The notes: generated by a model from the sequence alone, not told the origin. A stretch of 64,000 bases of DNA from PWXP01 sp034005525 (GCA_034005525.1 JAVEUP010000012.1:1-64000), one strand, 5' to 3'; positions 9,509 through 19,753 are shown, counted from the first letter of the stretch. Numbers and translations are program-made.

Positions 9509-9615
9509 TATGCCGACGTTTGGGCGGTCCGTCCATCCGTCTGCGTCACAAAACCTGTTGAACATCCACGAGGTACAGGAAGTTGTCACCCGGGTCATGT
9601 GAAGAAGCGGCGAAT

Positions 9616-9794
9616 CCGGATTGTTCATATACGTGGGGTGGGATAAGGTCGCATAATTCCTTGGTGGGCCTGCGCAAGCCAAGCCCGGGGTGGTTTGCAC
9701 GCCGTGCGCTAGAAGCAGGCCCGGCCGAGCGACCGAAGGCCCACCATGGTCTTGGCTTGCTTGTCACCACCCCACATCGTCATGGATGATCCGG
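9616..9794. repeat. About 180-bp TIR element, copy 1
   Basis: The ends CCGGATTGTTCAT (9616-9628) and ATGGATGATCCGG (9782-9794) are imperfect terminal inverted repeats. Inside, GGTGGGCCT (9663-9671) pairs with AGGCCCACC (9737-9745). Related copies lie at 19410-19590 (opposite orientation) and 26877-27052. It has no ORF and fills the gap upstream of the HD gene. The rest of 9509-10014 shows no gene. Confidence 0.75.
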
Positions 9795-10014
9795 GCCAAG
9801 TCGGCCACGGAGGAAGCCGCGGCAACAGAGTGGGGGGGCTGGCGAAGATAGGGAGTCAGGGTTCTGCGTTTCACCTGGAATCGCATGGTGGGGAATGCAC
9901 GAACCGCTCTAGCATAAAAGGGGCAATCGGTTTACACTGCACGGGTCTGCGTGAAATTATGCCTGTTAGTAAAACTGGCTGAACTAAGAAGACTGAATAG
10001 CAAGGAGATTTCTT

Positions 10015-12207
10015 GTGCTGCGTGCCGTTCTCATTCTCGTAATTGGTGGTGCGAATCTGTTTCTGGATGCTTCGATGGGTGGCGCGGCCGAGCCGCTTCA
10101 GAGTGAACGTCTTCTTCCAGCCACCACCGTTGGTTTCGCGGCGATCGAAGATATTGAGCAGTTGGACGCTCAATGGAACCAAACCCAGCTTGGCAAGCTC
10201 ATGGCCGATCCTGTAATGGAACCGTTCGCGGAAGACATTCGGAGGCAATTGAAAGAGCGTTGGTCGCGGCTGAACGAACGGCTCGGCTTGACACTTGAGG
10301 ACTTTGAGGGCGTACCGGCCGGCGAGATTGCCATTGCCGTCATCCAACCCGGGCGCTACGAGGCCGCCGTGGCCATGCTCGTCGATGTAACGGATCGGAC
10401 GGCGAGGGCGCAGGAACTCCTGGATAAAGTCAGCGCCAGCTTAATTGACAATGGCGCCAAGCGCCAGGCATTCGAGGTGTTGGACACTACGGTGATCGTG
10501 TTTGAACTACCTGAGCGGCCTGCAGAAGAACGCTTGCTGCCAGCCTTCCCGGTTCCGGACGCCGGGCAGCCCGACGCCCCTCCGAAACCGCGCCTGGCGA
10601 TCTACTTTCTGACAGGCAACATGTTGGGGGTTTCGGATAACCTGGACGTCATCAAGGGTATCCTTTCGCAAGTACGCGATCCCAAGGGCGAATCGTTGGC
10701 AACCGACCCGTCGTTCCGGGCAGTGATGGAACGATGTGCGAAGGACGCGGGGCGGGAGCGGGCGCAATTGCGTTGGTATCTCAGCCCGATCCCCTATGCC
10801 GAGGCAATGCGCGCCGCTGCGCCTGCCGGCGAGCCGCGCCGCGGCAAGGATATGCTCGACGTGTTCCGGGAGCAGGGATTCCGTGCGATCCGCGGCGTGG
10901 GCGGCTATGCCGACTTCGCCGTCGAGGGGCACGAGTTGATTCACCGCACGGCAGTCTATGCGCCGCCGCCCTACACAAAGGCGATGAAGATGCTCTCGTT
11001 CCCCAACGCCACCAACTTCGATCCGCAGCCCTGGGTGCCGAGCGAATTGGCTACGTACAGCACGCTTTACTGCGATATTCAGAACGTATTCGACCACTTC
11101 GGCCCGCTATTCGACGAGTTGTTCGGAGGGGCCGTCTTCCTGTTCGCCGCGTCGGTGGAGCATCAGGGCAACATCGCTACCGGCGAACTCTCGAAACCGG
11201 TGCGCGACAGCTTCGCCGAGTTCGGCATCGAGTTCCCCGCCAAGGTGGCGGTCCGCGAGATCGAGCCCGATCTGGCCTGGGAAATCAAGCAGGAGAACGA
11301 CGTGTTCATCGTCCGGAAGATGGGTGGTGAACTGCGAACTTATCAGAAACAGGTTGGACTCTGGGAAGACGTGCTGGAGGGGCTGAAAAAGGACCCCAAG
11401 GGGCCGCAACTCGATTTGCGCAAGGAACTGATCGATCACCTGGGCCCGCGCGTTTCGGTTCTGAGCGATTTCCGCCTCCCGATCACTCCGGCCAGCGAGC
11501 GGCTCCTGTTTGCCATCGAGACCAAGGCTCCGCAGCAAGTGGCCAAGGCAATCGCCAAGTCCATGAAGAACGATCCGACCGCCCGACGCCTCGAGATCAA
11601 CGGCCATGAGGTATGGGAGATTGTCGAAGAGGAGCCGATCGACGTCGGCGTGCCCGAAATCCAGCTTGGCGACGTTCCTTCACTGCCGCCCCTGACCAAT
11701 CCCCTGAAGTCGGAACCGGACGACGATGATCTGGAGGAAGAGGACGAACAGCGCCTCTTGCCGCATGCCGCCGTGACGGTGGCTCACGGGCACCTGCTCG
11801 TCGCGTCCCATTTGGATTTCCTGGCGAAGATCCTTCAGCCGGACGAGTCGTTCCGGCCGCTGAGCGCCGATATCGACTACCGCGTGGTTCAAGCGGCAAT
11901 CAAGGAGATGGGCATCGAGGCGCGTTGTGCCCAGGTCTTCTCGCGGACCGACGAGGAATACCGACCCACCTACGAGTTGATCCGCCAAGGGAAAATGCCC
12001 GAAAGCGAGACCCTGTTGGCCCGGTTGCTCAACGCGGGGTTCGGCACGGGAAAGAGGCTGGAACCCCGTAAGCAGAAGATCGACGGCTCCAAACTCCCCG
12101 ATTTCGAGGTGGTCCGGAGGTATCTTGGCCCGGCAGGGGCCGTCTTCAGCAGCGAGCCGGAAGGCTGGTTCATCAAGGGAGCGATGCTCACCAAGGGCGC
12201 CCAGTAG
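10015..12207 (+). CDS. Secreted DUF3352-like hypothetical protein
   Basis: A 730-aa protein that starts with GTG at 10015 behind AAGGAG (10002-10007, 7-nt spacing). Residues 1-25 form a signal peptide (MLRAVLILVIGGANLFLDAS, then MGGAA). The body has the look of large periplasmic planctomycete proteins with DUF3352-like repeats (LPATTVGFAAIEDIEQLDAQ; LTLEDFEGVPAGEIAIAVIQ). An acidic patch (about residues 564-580) and further repeats follow. No enzymatic motif was found. Its stop lies 7 bp before the GntP permease gene, so the two are probably one transcript. A possible promoter is TTTACA at 9931 with AATTAT at 9955. Confidence 0.75.
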   Translation: MLRAVLILVIGGANLFLDASMGGAAEPLQSERLLPATTVGFAAIEDIEQLDAQWNQTQLGKLMADPVMEPFAEDIRRQLKERWSRLNERLGLTLEDFEGVPAGEIAIAVIQPGRYEAAVAMLVDVTDRTARAQELLDKVSASLIDNGAKRQAFEVLDTTVIVFELPERPAEERLLPAFPVPDAGQPDAPPKPRLAIYFLTGNMLGVSDNLDVIKGILSQVRDPKGESLATDPSFRAVMERCAKDAGRERAQLRWYLSPIPYAEAMRAAAPAGEPRRGKDMLDVFREQGFRAIRGVGGYADFAVEGHELIHRTAVYAPPPYTKAMKMLSFPNATNFDPQPWVPSELATYSTLYCDIQNVFDHFGPLFDELFGGAVFLFAASVEHQGNIATGELSKPVRDSFAEFGIEFPAKVAVREIEPDLAWEIKQENDVFIVRKMGGELRTYQKQVGLWEDVLEGLKKDPKGPQLDLRKELIDHLGPRVSVLSDFRLPITPASERLLFAIETKAPQQVAKAIAKSMKNDPTARRLEINGHEVWEIVEEEPIDVGVPEIQLGDVPSLPPLTNPLKSEPDDDDLEEEDEQRLLPHAAVTVAHGHLLVASHLDFLAKILQPDESFRPLSADIDYRVVQAAIKEMGIEARCAQVFSRTDEEYRPTYELIRQGKMPESETLLARLLNAGFGTGKRLEPRKQKIDGSKLPDFEVVRRYLGPAGAVFSSEPEGWFIKGAMLTKGAQ

Positions 12208-12214
12208 CGTTGCC

Positions 12215-13609
12215 ATGCCGTACCCGGTTTTCGTCCTGCTTATCGGCCTGCTGACCGTACTGGGGATGATCCTGGTCCTCCGCGTGAACGCCTTCCTGGC
12301 GCTCATCTCGGCGGCCATGCTGGTCAGCCTGCTGAGCCCCGGCGAACTGCCGGAGAAGATGACGCGGGTGGCGGAGGCATTCGGCCGGGCGGCCGGTTCG
12401 ATCGGCATTGTCATTGCCTTGGCCGCGGTCATCGGGAAGTGCCTGATGGACAGCGGCGCGGCCGACCGGATTGTGCGCTGTTTGCTCCGCGCACTCGGCG
12501 AGAAGCGCGCACCCACCGCGCTGGCCGCCGGCGGGTACATACTCGGAGTTCCCGTGTTCTTCGACACGGTGTTCTACCTGCTCATCCCGCTTGCCCGATC
12601 CCTGTGGAAGAGCACCGGTCAGAACTACGTTCTCTACGCACTGGCCATTGCGGTGGGCGGGGTCGTCACGCATACGATGGTGCCTCCGACGCCCGGCCCA
12701 TTGTTCATGGCGTCGGAATTGGGCATCGACTTGGGAATGATGATCCTGGTCGGAGCGCTCATTGCCATCCTGACCGCGGCCGTGGGGCTCGTGGGCGCGC
12801 GGTTCCTCAGCCGGATGGTCGATATTCCGATGCGGCCTCTCGATGGAGTGCCCGAACCCGAACCGCTTGCCGACGACCAGTTGCCCCCGCTGTGGCTGGC
12901 GCTGCTGCCGGTTGTGCTGCCGGTGATCCTGATTTCACTGAATACAGCCTCCCAAGCCTGGGTCGGGTCCGTGGTTGATCATGGCGCCGGAGCGTACGAA
13001 GGCGCCTGGCGCCGCCTTGCCGACGTTGCCGCGGTCACCGGCAACCCGAATCTGGCCCTGCTGCTGGCTGCCGTGGCGGCCCTGGTCATGCTTGCACGCC
13101 AGCGGCGTCTGACGCTCCCGCAGCTCGCCCGCAGTACCGAGACCGCTTTGATGAGCGGCGGATTGATTATTCTGATCACGGCCGGTGGAGGGGCGTTCGG
13201 CGCCATGTTGCGCCAGACGGGCATCGAAAGCACGCTGCGCGATGCGTTCGCCGACGGCGGACGCGGGGCCGGCATGACGCTGCTGCTGCTGGGCTTTGGG
13301 GTGTCGGCCCTGCTGAAGGTCGCCCAAGGGTCCGGCACGGTCTGCATGATGGTCGCCTCCAGCATCATGGTCAGCCTCGGCGCAACGCCGGAACTGCTCG
13401 GCTGCCACCCCGTGTACCTGGCCACGGCCATCGGCAGCGGATCGGTGGTCGGCTCCTGGATGAACGACAGCGGCTTCTGGATCTTCGCCCGCATGAGCGG
13501 ACTGACGGAACTCGAGGCGTTGAAGACCTGGACCTTGCAGTTGGCCCTGCTTGGCCTGACGAGTCTTGCCCTCACGCTGCTCCTGGCATGGCTGATGCCC
13601 CTCGTGTGA
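12215..13609 (+). CDS. GntP-family permease (gluconate/organic acid:H+ symporter)
   Basis: A 464-aa inner-membrane protein with about 12 hydrophobic segments. Family marks include AAVIGKCLMDSGAADRIV, GVPVFFDTVFYLLIPLARSL, THTMVPPTPGPLFMA and GSGSVVGSWMNDSGFWIF, all typical of gluconate permeases. The ATG at 12215 begins MPYPVFVLLIGLLTVLGMIL; upstream extension would overlap the preceding gene's end. It lies 7 bp after the secreted DUF3352-like gene. The substrate is likely a sugar acid such as gluconate; the exact specificity cannot be read. Confidence 0.9.
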   Translation: MPYPVFVLLIGLLTVLGMILVLRVNAFLALISAAMLVSLLSPGELPEKMTRVAEAFGRAAGSIGIVIALAAVIGKCLMDSGAADRIVRCLLRALGEKRAPTALAAGGYILGVPVFFDTVFYLLIPLARSLWKSTGQNYVLYALAIAVGGVVTHTMVPPTPGPLFMASELGIDLGMMILVGALIAILTAAVGLVGARFLSRMVDIPMRPLDGVPEPEPLADDQLPPLWLALLPVVLPVILISLNTASQAWVGSVVDHGAGAYEGAWRRLADVAAVTGNPNLALLLAAVAALVMLARQRRLTLPQLARSTETALMSGGLIILITAGGGAFGAMLRQTGIESTLRDAFADGGRGAGMTLLLLGFGVSALLKVAQGSGTVCMMVASSIMVSLGATPELLGCHPVYLATAIGSGSVVGSWMNDSGFWIFARMSGLTELEALKTWTLQLALLGLTSLALTLLLAWLMPLV

Positions 13610-13622
13610 GCCCTTGTGCCGT

Positions 13623-13651
13623 TTGACAACAAGACGCCGGTGGCTTACACT
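13623..13651 (+). promoter_or_regulatory. Strong sigma-70-like promoter for the phosphatase gene
   Basis: TTGACA (13623-13628) and TACACT (13646-13651) with a 17-bp spacer. Transcription would begin about 7 nt before the ATG at 13666, so the mRNA would have almost no leader. Confidence 0.6.
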
Positions 13652-13665
13652 GCACTTGAGAATCG

Positions 13666-14358
13666 ATGCTTCCACGTACCATTGCAATCGGCGATATTCA
13701 CGGCTATTCGGCGGCTTTGCGCGCCGTGCTGGCGGCGATTGAGCCCTGCGCACGCGACACCATCGTTACGCTGGGCGATTACGTGGATCGGGGCCCGGAC
13801 AGCCGCGGCGTGCTCGATACGCTCATTGAGCTGAGCGGGCGGTGCCGCCTGGTCCCGCTGTTGGGCAACCACGATCTATTATTCCTCAGCGCGTGCGAAG
13901 GCCACGACGAGTTGGTCACCGGGTGGCTGGCATTCGGCGGTGATGCAACACTGGCTTCGTACGGCGGCCGTTTAACCGACGTGCCCCCCGAGCATCTCAA
14001 CTTCCTGCGCAGTTGCAGGCGCTGTTTCGAGACGCCGCGGCACTTCTTCGTGCACGCGAGCTACCTGGAAGACAAGCCGCTCGCGGAGCAGCCGGACGAG
14101 GTGCTGTTCTGGGAATCGCTGCGCGACCGGCAGCCTCAGCGCCATTGCTCGGGGAAGACGGCCTTTGTGGGGCACACGGCACAGAAGGCCCCCGTCGACA
14201 TCCTTGACCTCGGACACCTGGTATGCATCGACACCTGGGTCTACGGCGACGGATGGCTGACGGCCCTCGACGTCGACACGCGCATCGTATGGCGGGCGGA
14301 TCAGAATGGGGCGGAAGCCAAGGACCGGTCCTTCCGTAGAAGCCGCGATGCCACGTAG
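13666..14358 (+). CDS. PPP-family metallophosphatase
   Basis: A 230-aa protein with all the metal-binding motifs of the phosphoprotein phosphatase family: GDIHG (about 9-13), GDYVDRG (about 37-43) and GNHD (about 67-70), plus later His positions in HFFVHAS and FVGHTAQ. Size and layout resemble bacterial lambda-phosphatase or diadenosine tetraphosphatase-like enzymes. The substrate could be phosphoserine/threonine protein or a nucleotide. Cytoplasmic, no signal peptide. A near-consensus promoter sits immediately upstream. Confidence 0.85.
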   Translation: MLPRTIAIGDIHGYSAALRAVLAAIEPCARDTIVTLGDYVDRGPDSRGVLDTLIELSGRCRLVPLLGNHDLLFLSACEGHDELVTGWLAFGGDATLASYGGRLTDVPPEHLNFLRSCRRCFETPRHFFVHASYLEDKPLAEQPDEVLFWESLRDRQPQRHCSGKTAFVGHTAQKAPVDILDLGHLVCIDTWVYGDGWLTALDVDTRIVWRADQNGAEAKDRSFRRSRDAT

Positions 14359-14445
14359 CCGCCGCCGCTCCGTGTGACGACAGCCGGCAAGAACCGGAGA
14401 GTTATGGATTGGGCCGATCCTGCGTCCTGAATGGGAGAATCCACC

Positions 14446-16845
14446 GTGCTGCCAGTATTCGCCGCGATCTTGCTCCTGACGCCTTCTCTTGCCGCAGGCG
14501 AGAAGACAGCCCCGACGGTCGCGGCGTTGTTTGCCGAGGCGGCCAGACGCGACGAAGGGCGGTGGGAGCGCCACTACCAGCCCGAGCCGCCGCACGAGAG
14601 TGTCTCCGCTCGCGGGTTGATGTCTTATGCGCTGACCTTGGCCGAGGCAGGCATGCACAACGACCGCCTGCCCCGGCTGATGGAACTGATCGAGCGGATG
14701 CAGGACCGCGATCCCGAGAGCCCGGATTACGGCAACCTATGGTGGTACTGGCGCGACGGGGCGGTGACCGACCGGAACTCGGTCGAGTTTGTCACGCAAA
14801 CCGCCACCCGCCTTTGGGTGAGGCACGGCTTGAAACTTCCGCCGGATGTCGCGACGCCGCTGATGCGGATCATGACGCTCGGAGCGGAAGGGTGCCTGCG
14901 GCATCGGGTGCCGGTGTGGTACACGAACATCGCGATTCTCAACGCCTCGAATCTGATTGCACTGGGCGAGATTCTCGACGACACGGCGGTGGCCGAGGCA
15001 GGCTACCGGCGGCTGAAGGACATCTGCCTGTGGACGTGGAAGTTCGGCGTCACCGAGTATGTGAGCCCGACGTACTACGCGGTCAACCTCGACGGCCTGC
15101 GGTGGATTGCGGCACGCGCCGGACAGGCCGAGGGCCGCCGGCAGGCGGAAGCGCTCCTGGAACTGCTGGCAACCGACATTGGCGCCAACTGGTGGCCGCC
15201 GGCCGAAAGGCTGGCCGGGGCGCACAGCCGCAGCTACAACTACCTGCACGGAATCGGGGGGCTTGACGAACGCCTGGCACTGGCCGGCTGGCTTCCGTTG
15301 CAGATTCGACCGAGCATCCACCATGCCGACGCCTTCTGCGACGACTGGTCGCTTCCTGCGGCTGCGCGGGAGTTGGCTGGGCGGTTGGCGCGGCGCGTCC
15401 GGCAACGCTGGGGTGAAGGGCACGCCGAGGTCCGCTCCGCCGTGCTGTTGCCCGATATCACGTTGAGCACTGCCTCGGCCTACTACGGCAGCCAGGACGT
15501 GCCGATGGCCGTCGATCTGCCGGGCGGCCGTTCGACGGTGCGTTGCTACTTCATTGCCGACGGCCGCGACGATCCCTACGGCACGCAGCGCTACCCGACC
15601 GGCCGCGCCGGCCATATGAAAGCGCTTCACCTCTCCTGCTTCTGGGCGGCCGCGCAGCGCGGCCCCGACGCCGTCGGCCTGGCCGTCTATCGTGCCGAGG
15701 ACCTCGTGCATCCTGAAAGGACCGGCCTGAAGAGCCACTTCGTCTTTCGCCGGGAGCATCAGGGCCTTTGGATCGGAGACCGGCGCGTTGATCTGGCTCC
15801 GTCCACCGCGGGCGAGTCGGGGCATGCCGGCGTGGCGCTCGGCGAGGCGGTCGTCGTGCGTTACGGTACGGCGGCGCTGGGTGTTCGCGTGTTGGTGGCC
15901 CAATGCCGCGATGGCAGCCCGGCTCTCGTGAGCCTTGTCGACGATACCAATCCGCACGGGGCGATGCGGTTGTCCGTGGAACATGAATCGGCCCCGGGAA
16001 TCGCCGAGTCGGCGGCGGCCGCGTTCTGGGTGCGCATTGGCAGCGGGCTGGCCGACGACGCGGCCTTTGCCGATTGGAGGGACGCCTTCATGGCAGCCGA
16101 ACCACACGTGCACGTCGTGCCGCCGGTTTTCGAAGCCAATGGGGCGGATTCGGCCGGCCAGTTCCAGCTTCGGGCGCCGGGAGAGGAAGGGCTGGTGGCG
16201 GTTGAGGTATCGGCCGGATCGCACGGCATCGGACGCGTCTCGCTCGACCCGCCCCCCACCGACGCGATTCTGGAAATCGACGGGCAGCAGGTCGGCCGTC
16301 CCTTGTTGGCGGACCTGTTGCCGGTGCGGGAGTACGTCGAAGGGGCCGACAAGGCCAAGGTTCTTACGGTTCCCAACGATGGTCCGCTCCTGTTCGGAGC
16401 CCAAACGGGCCTTCGCTTCGGCGGCATGGAGATCGGGCTGGACGACGAAGCCTCCGGGGGCGCGTACGTCGGCTCGACGGTCGACCGGTATCAGGCAGCC
16501 CGGTTCGGCAGTGTCCGGTGGTCGCTTGACGTGCCGGAGGCCGGCCGCTATTGGCTCTGGGGCCGCGTTCTGGCACGGGATCCGCAGACCGATAGTTTCT
16601 ACGTGCAGTTGCTCGGGCCCGAGGGCGCCATCGTTCCTCGCACGGCCTGGCACACGCGCACGGCCCCGAGCTGGACCTGGCGGGTTTTCGAGTCGCACCC
16701 GGCACGGGAACCCATCCCGTTGGACCTCCCAGCCGCCAGGGTCGAACTGATCCTCCGCGTTCGCGAGCCCGGCACGAAGATCGACCACCTCATGCTTACC
16801 CGCGATCCCGACGCGCGCCCCGAGCAATTCCATGCGCCGGAGTAG
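14446..16845 (+). CDS. Large secreted protein, putative carbohydrate-active
   Basis: A protein of about 799 aa. I prefer GTG at 14446, because GGGAG lies 8 nt upstream and the product begins with a clean signal peptide (MLPVFAAILLLTPSLAAG); an ATG at 14431 would add five residues. The first 330 residues are helix-rich with repeated aromatic motifs (DYGNLWWYWRDGAVTDR; GANWWPPAERLAGAHSRSY), resembling alpha/alpha-toroid lyases or hydrolases. The C-terminal 150 residues (YVGSTVDRYQAARFGSVRWS; RYWLWGRVLARDP) look like a carbohydrate-binding beta-sandwich. No family or catalytic residues can be named. A periplasmic or surface polysaccharide-degrading role is inferred. Confidence 0.65.
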   Translation: MLPVFAAILLLTPSLAAGEKTAPTVAALFAEAARRDEGRWERHYQPEPPHESVSARGLMSYALTLAEAGMHNDRLPRLMELIERMQDRDPESPDYGNLWWYWRDGAVTDRNSVEFVTQTATRLWVRHGLKLPPDVATPLMRIMTLGAEGCLRHRVPVWYTNIAILNASNLIALGEILDDTAVAEAGYRRLKDICLWTWKFGVTEYVSPTYYAVNLDGLRWIAARAGQAEGRRQAEALLELLATDIGANWWPPAERLAGAHSRSYNYLHGIGGLDERLALAGWLPLQIRPSIHHADAFCDDWSLPAAARELAGRLARRVRQRWGEGHAEVRSAVLLPDITLSTASAYYGSQDVPMAVDLPGGRSTVRCYFIADGRDDPYGTQRYPTGRAGHMKALHLSCFWAAAQRGPDAVGLAVYRAEDLVHPERTGLKSHFVFRREHQGLWIGDRRVDLAPSTAGESGHAGVALGEAVVVRYGTAALGVRVLVAQCRDGSPALVSLVDDTNPHGAMRLSVEHESAPGIAESAAAAFWVRIGSGLADDAAFADWRDAFMAAEPHVHVVPPVFEANGADSAGQFQLRAPGEEGLVAVEVSAGSHGIGRVSLDPPPTDAILEIDGQQVGRPLLADLLPVREYVEGADKAKVLTVPNDGPLLFGAQTGLRFGGMEIGLDDEASGGAYVGSTVDRYQAARFGSVRWSLDVPEAGRYWLWGRVLARDPQTDSFYVQLLGPEGAIVPRTAWHTRTAPSWTWRVFESHPAREPIPLDLPAARVELILRVREPGTKIDHLMLTRDPDARPEQFHAPE

Positions 16846-16902
16846 TGCGGAGTGTAGGGCGCCGGGCAACCATGGCGGCCAGTGCCGTTTGAAAGCCCTT
16901 GA

Positions 16903-19254
16903 TCAGTGCTTCCGGTGTGCGGCGTCACCCGTTTCGGAGCATTCGGCATCCGAGGGTTGTTTCCGAAGGCACTCGGCCACGGCCGCCAACAACGTATGCC
17001 GGTCGATTGGCTTGGCAAGATACTGGTCGCATCCGGCTTCGAGGCATTTCTGCCGGTCGTGCTTCATGGCGTGGGCCGTCAAGGCGATGATGGGGCCTGC
17101 GTATCCGGCCCGACGCAATTGGCGTACGGCCTCGTAACCGTCCATGACCGGCATTTGCATGTCCATGAGGATCAGGTCGAATGGGACGGCCTCCTTTCCA
17201 TCCGGCGCTTTCCCGTCATTGTCAAAGACGCTTCGGTTTGATCGCCCGGCCAGTGCCTTCTGGACGGCGATCCGACCGTCCTCAGCAACAGTCACTTCGA
17301 CTCCCGCTTTCTTGAGAAGGAAAGTGATGAGGCGCTGGTTGTCCAGGCCATCCTCAGCCAGGAGGATGTGGCAGTCGAAGCGAACTTGGGTAGAGGTCGC
17401 GTCCTTGGAGACACACTCGCTCGGCAAGCAGGAATCGTTGCTGAGGCTGTTCAGCATCGGAACCCCGTCCAGCGGTCCGGTAGCGACAGTGAGGCTGAAC
17501 GTACTCCCCACGCCCGGGCGGCTGCTCACGGTGATATCCCCGCCCAGAAGTTGAGCCAGCCGCCTGCTGATGGCCAGCCCCAGTCCGCTTCCTCCGAAAC
17601 GGCGGCTTGTCGAGCTATCGGCCTGAGAAAAGGGCTCGAAGAGCCCGGGCAACTGATCTTCATCCAGGCCGATGCCTGTATCGATGACGTCAAAACACAG
17701 TTGGGGCTGGTCGCCGTTGGACGGGAGCATCCTCACGCGGAACCGAATGCTCCCTGCCTCGGTGAACTTGATGGCGTTTCCCACGAGGTTGATCAGGATT
17801 TGCCGAAGCCGAGTCGCATCGCTTTGAATCGTGGTGGGAAGAGGCCCCAAGGACTCAACGAGCAGGAGAAGCCCTTTCGCGTCGGCACGGACTTTCATCA
17901 GGGATGCAACCTCGGAAGCAATGCGGGAAGGTGAGCAGGCCACGCGCTCGATGCCCATCTTTCCAGCCTCGACCCTGGACAGGTCGAGAATATCGTTGAT
18001 CAACTGCAAGAGGTACTGGCCGTTGCGTTTGATGATCTCAGCGAAACTGGCGTTCCCGGGATCGCCCACCTGTTCCGCCAGCACATCGGCAAATCCCAAG
18101 ATTGCCGTCATGGGAGTTCGGATTTCATGGCTCATATTCGCCAGGAACTCGCTCTTTGCCCGGCTGGCTTGCTGGGCGGCCGACGAGGCCTCGCGCAAAT
18201 GCTGCATCGATTCACGCAGGCGCCGGAGCATGTCGTTGATGGCAGAACCCAAATCGGCCAACTCGTCGCTGCCGGAAACCTGGATACTCGGCGTGGGATG
18301 GCCCCTTTCGGCCGATTTCTTGACGTCGCGAGCAAGGCGGAGCAAGCGGGATAGGACTAGGCGGTTCATAAGGAACCACACAAGCACGCCGAAGCAAACG
18401 CTCACGATCAAGAAGAACGCGGCGGAGTAGACCAGGCTGAGGCGGCCCTGCGCCATTACGTCGCGAGGTACATGCATGGCGCCAAGCACGGCCGGCTTGC
18501 CGTGGACGTCGGGCAGCACGAAGTAGCCGGCCACCCATTCGCTGTCGAGCACGCGAACCAGTGGTCTGTTGGCACCAGCGGCGTCGGCCATCACGGCTCG
18601 CTGCTCGGCCGAGAGGTCCGGGGCATCCAACGGGAAGAACTCCAGCGAAAGATGTGCCAGTTTGGAGAGGCGACTTGTTTCCGCGTCATCCAGCCATCGT
18701 CCCATAACAAGCGTGCCCCGCACCGGTCCCTCCCGATTGCTCTTGAGGATCGGCCCGGCCACCACGAGCATCGGTCCTTCGGGAAACACCAACAGCCCGG
18801 CGCGAGCAGGTCCTGGCAGGTCGTCGCAGAACAAGAGGTCGGGATGGAGCGTTCCCCGCCGGAGGCTTTCGGGAAAGGAATCCGCCTCTCCCGAGACCGC
18901 CCCAATTGCCTTCCCGAAGACCAGACAGCCGGCGCGATCGACGAATACCATCATGTTCAGTTCGAGCGTTTCCAGCGAATCGTCGTTGAGGTTATTGTCG
19001 CGGTAATCTGCGTTGGCGTCCTGGGCGAAGTGCCAGGTATCGTCCCAGTTGGACCAGTCGCCGACTGTTCTCGCCAAGGCCGCCAACTGCTCGTCGAGGG
19101 CCGCTCGCGCACGGTTTGCATAGTCGAAGACCATTTCCTCCTCGAGTTCCGCGAAGCCGTGCCAAATGATAATGCCGCCCGGTACCATCAGCGCCAAGAA
19201 GAGGCCAACCAGCGACGCGCCGGTAATCAGCAAGGTCTTGTTTTGCAGGTTCAT
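16903..19254 (-). CDS. Hybrid sensor histidine kinase with CHASE4-like sensor and receiver
   Basis: A 783-aa protein starting at MNLQNKTLLITG. Domains in order: TM1 (about 8-31), extracytoplasmic CHASE4-like sensor (32-275, with GDWSNWDDTWHF), TM2 (about 275-299), HAMP, HisKA with the phospho-acceptor in MSHEIRTPM (His about 376), HATPase with VGNAIKFTE, DTGIGL and GGSGLGLAI, then a C-terminal receiver (ILLAEDG; acceptor Asp about 698 in LILMDMQMPVMDG; Lys about 748 in YLAKPID). All key residues are present. There is no cognate response regulator next door. Signal unknown. Confidence 0.9.
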   Translation of the reverse strand: MNLQNKTLLITGASLVGLFLALMVPGGIIIWHGFAELEEEMVFDYANRARAALDEQLAALARTVGDWSNWDDTWHFAQDANADYRDNNLNDDSLETLELNMMVFVDRAGCLVFGKAIGAVSGEADSFPESLRRGTLHPDLLFCDDLPGPARAGLLVFPEGPMLVVAGPILKSNREGPVRGTLVMGRWLDDAETSRLSKLAHLSLEFFPLDAPDLSAEQRAVMADAAGANRPLVRVLDSEWVAGYFVLPDVHGKPAVLGAMHVPRDVMAQGRLSLVYSAAFFLIVSVCFGVLVWFLMNRLVLSRLLRLARDVKKSAERGHPTPSIQVSGSDELADLGSAINDMLRRLRESMQHLREASSAAQQASRAKSEFLANMSHEIRTPMTAILGFADVLAEQVGDPGNASFAEIIKRNGQYLLQLINDILDLSRVEAGKMGIERVACSPSRIASEVASLMKVRADAKGLLLLVESLGPLPTTIQSDATRLRQILINLVGNAIKFTEAGSIRFRVRMLPSNGDQPQLCFDVIDTGIGLDEDQLPGLFEPFSQADSSTSRRFGGSGLGLAISRRLAQLLGGDITVSSRPGVGSTFSLTVATGPLDGVPMLNSLSNDSCLPSECVSKDATSTQVRFDCHILLAEDGLDNQRLITFLLKKAGVEVTVAEDGRIAVQKALAGRSNRSVFDNDGKAPDGKEAVPFDLILMDMQMPVMDGYEAVRQLRRAGYAGPIIALTAHAMKHDRQKCLEAGCDQYLAKPIDRHTLLAAVAECLRKQPSDAECSETGDAAHRKH

Positions 19255-19409
19255 GGATGCCAGTTGTGGATTGCGCGGGCAGGCTCCGTGACGCGACGGC
19301 ACCGCCAAGACTTGGTCTGTGCCGCGGCACGGCAATAGGCTACCGAACGACTCGAAGGGCGCAGAAGAACCCCATAAAGCGTAGCTTGCAGACGGCCTCG
19401 CTGCCGTAG

Positions 19410-19590
19410 CCCGGATTATTCATGACGACGATGTAAGGTGGTGACAAGCACGCCAAGACCCTGGTGGGTTTTCGGTCGCTTGGCCAGGCCTGCTTCCAGC
19501 GCACGGCGTGCAAACCAGCCTGGGCGTGGCTAGCGCAGGCCCACCAAGGGCTTACGCGACCTTGCCCCACCCCAGCATGAATAATCCGGG
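19410..19590. repeat. About 180-bp TIR element, copy 2
   Basis: Terminal inverted repeats CCCGGATTATTCATG (19410-19424) and CATGAATAATCCGGG (19576-19590) are perfect over 15 bp. The interior is about the same as copies at 9616 and 26877 but in the opposite orientation. It lies in the gap between the divergent kinase and porin genes; nothing else is supported in 19255-19753. Confidence 0.8.
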
Positions 19591-19753
19591 GTAGACCTGC
19601 AATAGGGCCCGACGCCGATTGTATTAAGTCTGCTTGCCCGTTCGCCACCCGATGTCGGCGGATTAGTGAACTGCCGGCGGCAGGCAAGCCGACCTAACAA
19701 AGGGTAAAGGCCCCTTCCACAGTCCCACCTTCCGTCACCATCGCGCCGATGAC

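Noticed and set aside
14737..16869. 710-codon minus-strand open frame
   Set aside because: Antisense shadow of the large secreted protein gene; composition is Arg/Gly/Pro-rich without domain motifs.
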